Made by a program: the position numbers and the translations under genes. DNA of 64,000 nucleotides from Lantana camara. Its lineage: Eukaryota > Streptophyta > Magnoliopsida > Lamiales > Verbenaceae. Location: NCBI GenBank assembly GCA_037501455.1, contig CM074856.1, positions 46,653,001 to 46,717,000 of the forward strand. The letters run 5' to 3'. The notes beneath the pieces are model-generated. The model was not told the origin of the DNA. It worked only from the letters and a program-made list of their open reading frames with translations, and ran no database searches. Within the stretch, counting starts at the first letter, position 1. Each line of letters opens with the position of its first letter. Positions 1 to 10,462 of the stretch are shown one piece after another.

Positions 1-2
1 GT

Positions 3-2774
3 AAATACTTTATCAAACAGAACAACTCTTCCGTTCATATCGGTACTCTAAGTAATGGACTTTACCTAACTCAAAATATCAATATTATGAATATACAACG
101 AGAAACAAAGCGTAAGAGAGATGATAAAGTTTCAGCTCCCTTATGGCACGCTAGATTAGGACACATTTCCAAGAACAGAATTAGCAAGATAAACACTTTA
201 AGATCATTCTCTAAAAATGATCTTAAGGAGTTAACTTCTTGCGAATCCTGTCTCAAAGGAAAAATGTCCAAAGTCCCTTTTAAAGGAACTGTGGAACGTG
301 CCACTAAGGTTTTGGATTTGATCCATACTGATGTTTGTGGACCGCTTAGTGTAAGCACTAGAAACAATCATCAGTATTTCATAACCTTTACCGATGACTT
401 TAGTCGATATGGTTATGTATACTTAATGAAGTATAAATCTGAAGCTTTTAAGAAATTCTTAGAATTTCAAAAGGAGGTTGAGAACCAAACTGGTCACAAG
501 ATCAAAGCACTTCGATCTGATCGAGGAGGCGAGTATCTTAGTGAAGAATTCCTTAATCATCTCAAAGATAATGGGATTATCTCTCAGTGGACTCCTCCAG
601 GAACTCCTCAGCTTAATGGAGTTTCTGAGAGAAGGAATCGAACCGTACTTGATATGGTTCGTTCCATGATGAGTTTCACTGACTTACCACCTTCTTTCTG
701 GGGTTATGCCCTAGAAAGTGCAGCAAAGATTCTGAATCTAGTTCCCTCTAAGTCAGTCCCTAAAACGCCCTATGAAATGTGGCATGGTAAAATCCCTAGT
801 TATTCTTACTTAAGAATTTGGGGTTGTCCTGCTTACGTGAAGAGGACAGTGGGAGATAAGTTAGAATCTCGTTCTAACTTATGCTACTTTATAGGTTATC
901 CTAAGAAATCCATAGGATACTATTTCTATGATCAATCTGAGCAAAAGGTGTTTGTTTCCAGAAATGCTACTTTTCTGGAGGAACCGTTCCTTAAAGAAAA
1001 GAAAGGTAAGATCATAGAATTAGAAGAAGTACAAAGTGACCCCACACCACCCACTGAAGAAACGTCCCACTCTGATCAACCACAACCAATCACGAATTTC
1101 GATACATATGAAAATCCTCCTCTAAGGCGTTCTGAACGCACTCCTAGACAGCCGGAGAGATGGTATGGATTCTTCCATGAAATCTCTCAAAAGGATAATG
1201 ATCCTTCAACATATGAGGAGGCACTTTCAGATTCTGACTCTGAACAGTGGATAGAAGCCATGAAATCCGAAATGGATTCCATGAACTCCAACCAAGTTTG
1301 GACCTTGGTAGATTTGCCTGATGGGGTCAAACCCATAGGTTGCAAATGGATCTTTAAGAGAAAGCTTGGAGTTGATGGAAGCATTGCAGCTTACAAAGCA
1401 AGACTGGTTGCAAAAGGATTCACTCAAAGACCCGGCGTGGACTTTGATGAAACTTTTTCGCCAGTTTCAATGCAAAAGTCTATTCGGATCATGCTTGCCA
1501 TTGCTGCATATTATGACTATGAGATATGGCAAATGGATGTGAAAACTGCCTTTCTCAATGGTGACATTGACAAAGACATTTATATGGAGCAACCCATAGG
1601 TTTCACATTCAGTGGGAGTGAACAAAAGGTTTGCAAACTCCAAAGATCAATCTATGGATTGAAACAGACTTCTAGGAATTGGAACATTCGATTTGATGAA
1701 TCAGTCAAAGCATTTGGCTTTATTCAAATTTCGAACGAGTTTTGTGTGTATAGAAAGGAATTTGAGACCTCAGTGCAATTCTTAGTACTTTATGTTGATG
1801 ACATCCTTCTTATTGGGAATTCGAAGGATGACATGAAAGTGACTAAGTTATGGTTATCGAACCAATTCGAGATGAAAGATCTTGGTGATGCGTCCTATAT
1901 CCTTGGAATTAAAATCTATAGAGATAGATCTAGAAGGCTAATAGGACTATCACAGTCGATGTACATTGACAAAGTATTGAAGAGATTCAATATGGAGTCA
2001 GCAAAGGTTAAGAACCTTCCCATGAGTGTAGGAACATGTCTTTCAAAGAAGATGTGTCCTAAGACTAACCTTGAGAAGGAGAGAATGACTCATACACCTT
2101 ATGCGTCAGCAATAGGTAGCATAATGTATGCAATGTTATGTACTCGACCGGATGTGGCTTATGCACTTAGTGTGACAAGTTGTTTCCAATCTGACCCTGG
2201 AGATGGTCACTGGGCTGCCGTGAAGAATATTCTTAAGTACTTAAAAAGTACTAAAGATTTATTCTTAGTTTACGGAGGTCAGAAAGATCTTACTATCGAA
2301 GGATACTGCGATGCAAGCTTTGCATCTGACTTAGATGATTTTAAGTCAATGTCAGGATACATTTTCTGCCTGAACGGCGGAGCAGTGAGTTGGAAGAGTT
2401 CCAAGCAAACTACCACTGCAGATTCGACCACTGAGGCCGAATACTTAGCTGCAAATGATGCAGCTAAGGAAGGTGTTTGGATTAGAAACTTCATTCAAGA
2501 GTTGAATGTTGTTCCTAGCATTAAAGACCCCATTACTGTGTTTTGTGACAACACTGGGGCGGTTGCTCAAGCAAGAGAACCAAGATCTCACCAACGGACC
2601 AAGCACATTATGAGGAAGTATCACCTAATCCGTGATATTATCAAAAGAGGAGATGTGCAAATTGAGAGGGTCACATCAGCAGAGAACGTGGCAGATCCAC
2701 TTACTAAACCCCTTAGTCGAGAAGCTTTCCAAGGTCATCTTCAGAAGATGGGACTTAGAGTAGCTTTAGAATAA
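3..2774 (+). CDS. copia gag-pol polyprotein, C-terminal part (partial at 5' end)
   Basis: Copy-and-paste enzymes of a copia retrotransposon: integration of the cDNA, reverse transcription and RNA degradation in virus-like particles. The frame is open from base 3 through a stop at 2772-2774; the Met at 87 is internal, not a start. Counting from that Met, an HHCC zinc site (H21, H26, C52, C55) precedes the integrase core with D82, D145 and E181, giving the expected D-D-35-E spacing. Reverse transcriptase follows, with YVDD at codons 569-572 (bases 1791-1802). RNase H contains STTEAEYLAA, and the end reads ADPLTKPL as in many copia proteins. There is no frameshift or internal stop in 2.77 kb, unlike every other retroelement frame in this window, so this copy looks comparatively young. 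Gag and protease lie outside the window. Confidence 0.95.
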   Translation, partial: KYFIKQNNSSVHIGTLSNGLYLTQNINIMNIQRETKRKRDDKVSAPLWHARLGHISKNRISKINTLRSFSKNDLKELTSCESCLKGKMSKVPFKGTVERATKVLDLIHTDVCGPLSVSTRNNHQYFITFTDDFSRYGYVYLMKYKSEAFKKFLEFQKEVENQTGHKIKALRSDRGGEYLSEEFLNHLKDNGIISQWTPPGTPQLNGVSERRNRTVLDMVRSMMSFTDLPPSFWGYALESAAKILNLVPSKSVPKTPYEMWHGKIPSYSYLRIWGCPAYVKRTVGDKLESRSNLCYFIGYPKKSIGYYFYDQSEQKVFVSRNATFLEEPFLKEKKGKIIELEEVQSDPTPPTEETSHSDQPQPITNFDTYENPPLRRSERTPRQPERWYGFFHEISQKDNDPSTYEEALSDSDSEQWIEAMKSEMDSMNSNQVWTLVDLPDGVKPIGCKWIFKRKLGVDGSIAAYKARLVAKGFTQRPGVDFDETFSPVSMQKSIRIMLAIAAYYDYEIWQMDVKTAFLNGDIDKDIYMEQPIGFTFSGSEQKVCKLQRSIYGLKQTSRNWNIRFDESVKAFGFIQISNEFCVYRKEFETSVQFLVLYVDDILLIGNSKDDMKVTKLWLSNQFEMKDLGDASYILGIKIYRDRSRRLIGLSQSMYIDKVLKRFNMESAKVKNLPMSVGTCLSKKMCPKTNLEKERMTHTPYASAIGSIMYAMLCTRPDVAYALSVTSCFQSDPGDGHWAAVKNILKYLKSTKDLFLVYGGQKDLTIEGYCDASFASDLDDFKSMSGYIFCLNGGAVSWKSSKQTTTADSTTEAEYLAANDAAKEGVWIRNFIQELNVVPSIKDPITVFCDNTGAVAQAREPRSHQRTKHIMRKYHLIRDIIKRGDVQIERVTSAENVADPLTKPLSREAFQGHLQKMGLRVALE

Positions 2775-2781
2775 CTTTGAC

Positions 2782-2796
2782 GGGCAAGTGGGAGAT
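2782..2796 (+). other. polypurine tract of copia C1
   Basis: A purine-rich run ending GTGGGAGAT lies directly before the LTR start TGTTAGG. This is the usual plus-strand primer position. The reverse complement of nearly the same tract (AATCTCCCACTTGCCC) adjoins the LTR of C4 at 20296. Confidence 0.85.
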
Positions 2797-3944
2797 TGTT
2801 AGGAATAGTGCCCTAAAAGCCGATTGTATATCCGCTTTGTGCTTTTCCTTATTGTAATCACAGACAATCTTTGAATGAAATAACGAATTGAGGCAACACT
2901 TCTTTATATGCTCTTGTTTGGTATGCGTTTACTTTAGCTGTGCATGTATGAGAACTCCCCTAATCCTGATGACTTTAGGACTCTACCATTTAGGTGAAAT
3001 GGTTCATGAAACGAGCCCTATATCACATAAGTCATGATTAGTAAAATACTCCAAGCCGATGAGTCCTACAGACAGTGGGAGTGTCAACCTGACTCCTCTA
3101 AGGCTTGCTTGTGGGATCATGCCCTTAAGAAGGACCACCTTGTTTCATGGAGGTGCAAAGTGTATAGTTGATACGTGCGTGATACATGAGGGTGCTTACT
3201 TTACTAAGTAAGTTTACTGAGGTGCCCCGTGTGAGAACATTCCTAAATGGGAAAGGAAGTTTCTATTTCAGGAAATAGAAACTTCCAGATTAGGAAATAT
3301 CTCACGAGTCATTGATGTGATTAATTGATCCTTAAGACTTGAGGTTCCTTGTCACTTTATGAGTTAACTCTGTAGTCTTAGGTATAAGCTTTAAAGGGTG
3401 TCGCCTTAGACAACTGATTCAAGGCTCATGCTGGGGCTGCACAAGTGATTCATGAAAGTGAATGAGAATAAAGAAAGGACCTACACTTGCATTTGCAAGG
3501 TGATCTCTTATTGTGTAAGTCATTCATATGCCATATGGAGTCCTTGGCCAAGGCAGTAGATCAAGACATCAAGAAAAGGGTTTCTTGGATTGAGATCAAA
3601 TGGATATGAAATGCACTTAGCTTTAAGACCGGATTATTAGGGCTCTGATTATTCCCTTGCCCTAAATCTTGGTTGAGAGATAGTAAGTAGGAGGATTGTA
3701 TCTCACATGAATCAATGACTTAAAGGTTCTATCGAATCCGAACATTCCAATTCAGCTAGGGGTTAAACACCTGTTGCTAGACTATGGTCGTTTAATCAGT
3801 GGACTGATTAATTAATTAGTGAATTAATTAATTAGGGTCACTGCTAATTGAATTGAGAACCTAGAGGGTCACACACAACAACTTGGTTACATGAGTTGAG
3901 GCTTTAAAATGATTAAACGAGTTAATCGGGCCAAGAGGGTTCCA

Positions 3945-4012
3945 CACGTGTGAAATCACACGTGTGGCTCACGTGAGTGACACGTGTCACTGTGACACGT
4001 GTCACACACGTG
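3945..4012 (+). promoter_or_regulatory. six-copy CACGTG (G-box) cluster in the C1 LTR
   Basis: Perfect CACGTG palindromes occur at 3945, 3959, 3970, 3981, 3996 and 4007, six in 68 bp, many extended to ACACGTGT or GACACGTGTC. CACGTG is the core bound by plant bZIP and bHLH factors and is the core of ABA-responsive elements. Position in the LTR upstream of the TATA box suggests an enhancer. The cluster is conserved in the solo LTR near 50526-50531 and 54239-54300. Confidence 0.7.
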
Positions 4013-4355
4013 TGAATATATATATATTATATATATATGTATTAAATAACTAAATGTGTTAATTATTTAATAGACTTTGGTTTAATTTTGAATTAAAAAG
4101 AAAGTCTTATTTTGGAGAAAATAATCTAGTTAATTAATTACGAATTAATTAATTAGATAAAATAAGTTATTTATTTTATAATAAATAAAGTATAAAATTA
4201 TCCAAAAATAGTTTGGATATTTTTAGCTCTCTTGAAAGTTGATTTGAATTAGAATTCAAAGTCAAAGTCAAAATTACTTGATGATCAAGTAATAGGAGAG
4301 AGAGAGACCAAAATCCTAGCCCATAAAGGACTAGGAATTTTTGGTCCTCCCCTCT

Positions 4356-4381
4356 TATAAATAGGGGAGCTCGAGCTCCCC
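4356..4381 (+). promoter_or_regulatory. TATA box and 18-bp palindrome in the C1 LTR
   Basis: TATAAATA at 4356-4363 is the best TATA box in the LTR. It is followed at once by a perfect palindrome, GGGGAGCTCGAGCTCCCC, at 4364-4381. The transcript start (U3/R border) should lie within about 30 bp downstream, close to or inside the palindrome, so the RNA end could fold. In the solo LTR near 50142 the palindrome carries a mismatch. Confidence 0.6.
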
Positions 4382-4752
4382 TTTAGAGCTAATAGACAAT
4401 TCTTTTGGTTCATGTGTTGAACACCTTCCTTTCTCCAAGATAAAATAAAACCCTAGGTTGAGCCTAAACACTAACTAGAGAACTAGCATCCTTACTAGTT
4501 AGATTGTGATCAAGTTGGTGGACTTTCTCTAGAGACTTCAAGTTAGAAGTTTGAAGATTCGAGCTTTACCAAGGAGAGGGGATCAAGCCGCGAGAAGAGC
4601 GTTCTTGGGTGGCTTGAAACGCTTCAAGAAAGAACAAAAAGAAAAGTAAGTTTTCTATTTTTACGAATTTGGTTACACGATTACGAGTCCAAGGTCCTTT
4701 TGTTGGGAAAATTTTTTAAATTCCGCTGCTTTCTGATTCGTGTTTTCCAACA

Positions 4753-5127
4753 TTTATATGCTTTATACATGTTTTAGAAATTTTTTGTTTTGGTTTTTAG
4801 CCGTTTTGGTGAAACGGGACTCAAAAGGGGCTAAAGAGCAATTAGCGCACTAGGCGGTGTAACTTGAGCTCGGGAATTTGGATTCAAATTCTGACACCAC
4901 CGTTGGACTTTTGTCAAAGATACAGAGCCAATGGGACAAGCCTTGTATTTTTCTAAGCTTGTTTGGACCTCTGAAACTTCATCGAACCGAGCACCGTTTA
5001 TCGAAGCCTCCACATTTAAGCATTTTGACCATATCTACCTCATTTCTACTCCAAATGACCTCATTCTTGGGCCCACATCTCTCTAACTTGACCCTCTTTC
5101 ATACCCTACCCCTCTCATTTTGGACCT
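4753..5127 (+). repeat. gypsy G1 5' LTR, first visible segment
   Basis: It resumes directly at the C1 end and matches the LTRs of G2 around 10575-10950 and 16533-16910, sharing the run TAACTTGAGCTC and GACACCAC with the same order and spacing. The start of this LTR lies left of the window beyond C1. The segment ends where a related solo LTR begins at 5128. The short reading frames here are not genes. Confidence 0.8.
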
Positions 5128-7655
5128 TGTAATGCCCCAGTTTCTAATTATACTATATGTGTTTTTTTGTGAATTACTTCCTAAGTGTTTATATGGAAAT
5201 TCATATAAACTCGGGAGTTATAGCATGATTGTAATTAATTGCCAAACATGATTTAGATTCTTACATGTCCTTAATTGAACGCTTTATGAAATATTATGGA
5301 CTTAAATGATCATTCTCCATGAGTGTGAACCTAAATGCATGACTTATTTATTGGAGGGATTAAATTGCAAATTGTGCCTAGTCATCTAACAAAGTGGAAG
5401 CATCATATAATGTCTAGCTTATTACATCTTATTTCATTAATGTGAATTGGATTTAAATGATCATATTCCATGAGATATGATTTGATTGCATGAATTAGAA
5501 TAACTTAGGGACTTAAGTGTAAAAAGTGCCTTGTCATCTCATTTTTTGGAAGAAGCATGAACATATCTATCTCTTGCATTTCATTCATTATATTTTCATA
5601 CAAACACACATATTTGCTTCCATTTCTCACGCACAAAAACCCCAAGAAGAAGAAGAGGATTTCATCATTTTCAAGCTTGATTTCAAGGGGAAATTTCATA
5701 CTTTGAAGCATCATCATCATTACTCCATCTTTTCCTTCTTCTCATTCATTCAAAGTATATGAGTTTAGTTGGAGAAATTCATGAATGAATATGTGGAGCT
5801 AGGGTTAATATTTAAGCTTGATAACTTGATTATTTGGTGTTGGAAGCATGATTCTATGCCTTCTACTTGAATTAATGGTTGAATTCTTGGATATTATGAA
5901 GTTATATGTTGAGTTCCTATTTGGGTTTAATGATGGAGGTCATGAAGATCAAAGCATGGATTATGTGTTTTTAATGGTTTTTATTGCACTTTGAGTATGT
6001 ATCTATGTTTCTTCCATGATTTGCAACAATTGGAGATTGAATTATGGTGTTTGTGGAATTTTGATAATTATTTCGTACATCCCCTGTTCTTGTTGCTCTG
6101 TTGTGTATCTTCTGCATGATGGGAACTGCCTTTCCCATCCCAGTTCATTTTGGGAACGACCGTTCCCAACCCCTGACAACTGGTGCGCGAGAATGGGAAC
6201 GGCCCTTTCCAGTTTGGCCTGTGGCCGGAACGGCCATTCCCATCACCAAAATGTCCAAAATCTTTACAGACACGCGGGATTGCTTCGGGGAGCTGGGAAC
6301 GACCCTTCCCATTTCCAGTTCAAACCCGGAACGGCCGTTCCCATGCTCCAGGAGATTTTCTGCATAAAATTAACTTTTTCGAATCGGTTTCTAAGCCCTT
6401 AATTGATCGATACGTATTATTATATGCTTATTTTATGCATGAATATGATCATATCATTCCATAATTGTCAATGCAAGTCATATTGTTCATGATTATGCCG
6501 TTTGTCCTAATTGGTTCATACGAGTCGTGTCTCACGTATACTTATCTTTATTGCATAGACCAGTACCCCAGTGAAGAGGAGCGGGCTTCTTAGGCCGTGT
6601 CTTTGCTAATATTTTGTTAGTGCAGGTGAGGTTTAATTTTCTAGCTACCTAGAACCCGTATAACCCTTACGTGAACTTTCAGCCAAATGTATATATATAT
6701 CTATAATCTTTCCAAAAACCCTCAATGATTTGAAAGCAAACCGTGTACCGTGTTACCGTGATTGAATTGATCGTGTTTTGGTGAGTATTCATGTACTGTG
6801 CACTGTGGGCCCGAGAGTTAGTGTATGAGCCAACCGAGAAAGCAAGGGCTGACGGGTAACTCTGCACTCCTCTCATACTGTGGGGATAAACCCTGAATCC
6901 ACCAGGAGGTTTGGTGGAAGAAGGAGTCTCGTGCGTGGGAGTCATGTTCCCGACGTACACCGTGTTACCGTGGATGGTTCGGGCCTTGCAAACCCACCAT
7001 CCACTTGTGCTACTTGTGCACTGTAACTACTTGCATGACCACTTAATTAATTGAAAGTATCGTGATTGTACACTGTCGGAGTAAAGGTCGGAAAATTACC
7101 CTCACTCGCCGGGCCACTGATTGATTGAAATTGTAAATAACTGTTAAACTTGATAGGTGTAATCTTGGGCGAGTTCTACGTTATTCTTGAACTTTTATTG
7201 CTTTCAGTTATAAAACCTTACCCGAGGTGATGGCTTGCATGTTATCTGCGCTTATATATACTATGCCCCTCACTCAGCCTTTTGTAGACTGACACCTCAC
7301 TTTTCAGATTTTGCAGGTTGTATGCTAGGCGGGATTGGTGTCGAGTCAATTCTTTCGTTTCGGGTCTAGCACGTGTCCATTTCCGTTTTGTTGCATATGT
7401 ATTGTTATCTACGGTTGTATAACATGTTATGTATTTTGAAGATGATAATGTATTGATATATGGACATATCATGCTTCCGCTTTATTTTATTATGCATTGT
7501 GGTAATTGGTTTGGGGTTAATCCCGCCTAGCTAGTTAGTCATTTGTTTTCTTGTCTCCCGTTCGCTATAGATTAGTTCATGTATGGATTGTCCGTTTTAT
7601 ATGTGGATTGGGTTATAGTGCGGGGGATGTGGCACCTTGCGCTTCGGGTGCTACA
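5128..7655 (+). repeat. solo LTR of a Tekay-like gypsy family, nested in the G1 LTR (2528 bp)
   Basis: It begins TGTAATGCCCCAG and ends CGGGTGCTACA, the same terminal pattern as other gypsy LTRs here. It shows the shared motifs: ACTCAGCC...GACTGAC near 7270, and GTGCGGGGGATGTGG just before the end. No primer site or internal region follows; the G1 LTR resumes at 7656. Flanks GACCT and AACCA match at only three of five positions, so a target duplication is not demonstrated. No gene is present. Confidence 0.8.
6121..6343 (+). repeat. six interspersed near-palindromes of GGGAACGRCCNTTCCCA type
   Basis: Units of 16-17 bp occur at 6121, 6152, 6195, 6226, 6295 and 6327. The best (CGGAACGGCCGTTCCCA and GGGAACGACCGTTCCCA) are almost perfectly self-complementary. 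Spacers of 14 to 52 bp are unrelated to each other, so this is not a simple tandem repeat. The block is GC-rich within an AT-rich LTR and creates overlapping short reading frames with repeated PFP, which I do not take as genes. Confidence 0.75.
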
Positions 7656-9718
7656 AACCATACATGAAAAAAAGGAGAAAGTGCAGCTGAAGTAAGGAAA
7701 GGAAGCAAATCCCATCACTATTCACAACCTTGAGATTTTGAGTTGAAATCTTCTTCGTTTTTTCTCCGATTCAAGAGGTAAGCATATATTCTTGTTCTCT
7801 ATCTCCTTGTGGTTCTTTTAAGCATGCATATGTTTTGTGGTTCGTTTCTTCTTCGTTTATTCGTTCCATATGTTATTTTCTTGCTTCTTTTATGACTTAT
7901 ATGCATTGTTAATATGATGAATTATGTGTTATGATCATTTATTAAGTTTATGGATTAATTTGATATGATATATGTAAGATATTAACCTATATTCTCTAAG
8001 TGCTACCTATGGTGATTCTTTGTATCGATTATCTTCTTTAAGTGTTTTGAACTTGTGTATGCTTATAATATGATGTAATTTGATGCATTATGTGTTTGGT
8101 CAAGGTGTTGAATGTTCGATTCAAGTGTCATTTATGTGACAATGTGTTAAGTGCCTCTATTTTGCCTAAGTGTTAAACGTTTGTGACTTGCATTGCATCA
8201 TTCGCATTAATATGCATTTGTCAAGCATTTATATGTTTCATTTTGAGTCTAAGTATATCCTTTAATGTTTGCCTTGTTCAAAGGAGTATCCCATTGGTGA
8301 CGAGGTGGCTCTATAGGCATTGGTTTTGTTTTTGTTTTTTTTTTTTACCCTATTTCGTCGGTGTAAGGTGAGGTTAGGTTATAGTTAAACCTTAATGAAA
8401 TGTACCCGTTATGTATGCATGTGATTATAAGCCTTGAGTATACCTAAGTATGTGTGAGATATGTATGTGTATGATTTTGATATGTATTATGGAATTAAGA
8501 TACACTCTATCCGAGTATATGTAAGTTTTTTATGATATAATATGTTAGAGCAACATCAAGCTATGCTCTATACCGTGTGCCTCACCCGAGCCATACATGA
8601 AGTTAGGTGAATAAGCTACGAAGCGACATGGAGGGGTAAGTAAAACATAGCTTGTCGCAAGAGAATGGTATGCTAAAGGTTATGCTATGTTTTATTAGCA
8701 AGTTTGGTTATGCTCTTGAATAAGAATCAATATATGAATATGTAATGGATATAAATATGAATCGGCTATGAATATGATATGAATATGATACGAATATGGT
8801 ATGAATATGAGTACAGATGTGATTATGATCTTGAATATGAACTTGATCTTGAATCTTGATATGTTTTGGAAATTTTGATATGACTTGATCTTGATATGTT
8901 TGGGGCTTGGTGATTATGGGTAAGGGAGACTCGGGACGCTGGGTACTACTCCCATGCATAATCATCGTGATGTGGGTAAGGGAGTCCGGGACGGATATTA
9001 TCCCTGTGCACATTTCCCTTTATGTGAAGGTTTGCTTGCATTCGTTTCCGTTAAGTTAGTCTGTTATGAAATTGTTCGTGAAACGAGCGTGGACTCTTAA
9101 ATATTAAAATTGGTTATTTTGGCCATTCTTTCCTATGTATAGTATCACGAGAGAAATGTTTTAGAATGAAAAAACCACGCCCCAGTTTATGGGCTCCTAA
9201 CTTTGATATGTACTGTGCTCCGTATATATATATACGCACGCGTGTGTAGCCCTTACTCAGTCAGTGTGACTGATACCTCCCTCTTTTTAGTTTTAGTTGT
9301 AGGTACCGTCCTTTTGGTTCGAGTTAGGCGGCTTGTGGTCTTTTGAGTCTTCTGGATGTATAACTCGATTCTGCATCTCATCTTTAGCTTGTTTCGCATT
9401 TGTACTTCAATACTTTTGTTGTTTGATACTATGGAAATTGCATTCGTTAGTTTTGGTCGTTATGGCAGGTTTGTATATAATTTGTTCTAAGTGATGTATA
9501 ACTTTGACGTTATGCCTTGTTTAACTTTGTTTTAATGCTTCCGCACTTGTATATTTGTTGATGCGCTCTCTGTTTGAGGGTCTACACCGCCTAGCTTAGG
9601 TGTGGCTTTTGTTTGTCTCTCGTTCGCTAGTACTTGGTGTATATACGGATTCTCCATTTCGTTACACGTGTCAGGCCCTAGTGCGGGGGATGTGGGGCCT
9701 ACCGCTTGGGGTGCAACA
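7656..9718 (+). repeat. gypsy G1 5' LTR, remainder
   Basis: It continues the LTR interrupted at 5128 (CCCATCACTATTCAC near 7710 and CAAGAGGTAAGC near 7773 match G2 LTR at 16965 and 17030). It ends GGGGTGCAACA at 9718 and is followed by a primer-binding site. It contains ACTCAGTCAGTGTGACTGA near 9254 and GTGCGGGGGATGTGG near 9681. Including the missing start the whole LTR would be roughly 2.7 kb, typical of Tekay/Del chromoviruses. Confidence 0.85.
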
Positions 9719-9726
9719 TCCTAAAG

Positions 9727-9738
9727 TGGTATCAGAGC
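9727..9738 (+). other. primer-binding site of G1 (initiator tRNA-Met type)
   Basis: TGGTATCAGAGC lies 8 bp after the LTR end. This is the common plant primer site complementary to the 3' end of initiator tRNA-Met. It fixes the LTR end and the plus orientation of G1. Confidence 0.9.
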
Positions 9739-9932
9739 TCCAGGTTGTAAAACCGGGGTTCTAGCATCATGTTGAGTTTGTCAAGATTGTTCGGCATAAG
9801 AATATATGTGTTTGTTTGCATTCATTTTGACTTCAATGTGACCTATTTGCTCTTAATTATATTAATTGTTCTCATGGACATGCACTAAAACCCCATGAAT
9901 CAATATTTGCCCTGAATTTGTGCTTCTTCAGG

Positions 9933-10462
9933 ATGCCACCAAGAAGAAGATAACATAATAATGCTCCTCCACCTCCATCACCCACTGTCGAGGATATTGT
10001 ACGAGCTCTTCTCGATTATCTTCAACAAAATCCACGATAACCCGTTCTTTAGGGTGAAGGACAAGGAAGAGTTGCCACTTCGGTTTATAGGGAATTCCTG
10101 GCTAACAACCTTCCAAAGTGGCTTGGAGGTGATGACATCGAGGTAGAGGAATGGTTGACAGAGATTCTGGGGATTTAGGAGATTTACCCCACGACATCAC
10201 AAGAGAAAGCCATTTGCACCGCCCCGATATATACAAAGCCAAGCCTCCAATTGGTTAAAATGAGTGAGGGTTTGACTAGAAATAAGCGGTGAATAATTCA
10301 ATTTGGAGAGTTTTCTGAGGGAGTTCCGTGACAAGTATATCCCTCCAAGTTCTCGGGAGAGAAGACTACAAGAATTTTTAGACCTCAAGCAAGGGACAAG
10401 GTCTGTAGATGACTCTATTCTAGAGTTTGAGAGGCTTGATCCTTATGCCTCTCATGTTTATA
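9933..10462 (+). pseudogene. G1 gag, broken and 3'-truncated
   Basis: Gag of a Tekay-like chromovirus. The start reads MPPRRR, as typical for this lineage, but the seventh codon is TAA. Downstream, pieces in the same or shifted frames read PPPPSPTVEDIVRALLDYL (near 9963), EFLANNLPKWLGGDD (near 10100) and, from 10303, ESFLREFRDKYIPPS followed by EFLDLKQGTRSVDDSILEF, which is the retrotransposon gag domain. Similarity stops at about 10462, where LTR sequence of G2 begins. Zinc knuckle, protease and polymerase of G1 are absent, probably lost by a deletion joining G1 and G2. Confidence 0.85.

Larger units (their letters stand above)
1..4752 (+). mobile_element. Ty1/copia retrotransposon C1, 3' portion (5' part outside window)
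   Basis: The element enters from the left edge in the middle of its polyprotein and ends with a full 3' LTR whose last bases are CCAACA. Domain order integrase, reverse transcriptase, RNase H defines copia. The same family occurs twice more in the window: reverse copy C3 at 45944-47680, and a solo LTR at 49775-55428. The right flank (from 4753) is gypsy LTR sequence that also occurs near 10575 and 16530, so C1 inserted into the LTR of element G1. The left target duplication cannot be checked because the 5' end is missing. Confidence 0.95.
2797..4752 (+). repeat. 3' LTR of copia C1 (1956 bp)
   Basis: The LTR begins TGTTAGGAATAGTGCCC after the polypurine tract and ends TTTTCCAACA, giving TG...CA ends. 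A second copy, reverse-complemented and split by an insertion, lies at 49775-55428; its two parts add to about 1.95 kb, the same length. The LTR contains a cluster of CACGTG boxes, an AT-rich stretch, and a TATA box about 350 bp downstream of the boxes. No gene is seen in it. Confidence 0.93.

Noticed and set aside
6016..6464. Overlapping plus-strand frames of 88-128 codons in the solo LTR
   Set aside because: They read through the palindromic repeats in three frames and carry no recognisable domain.
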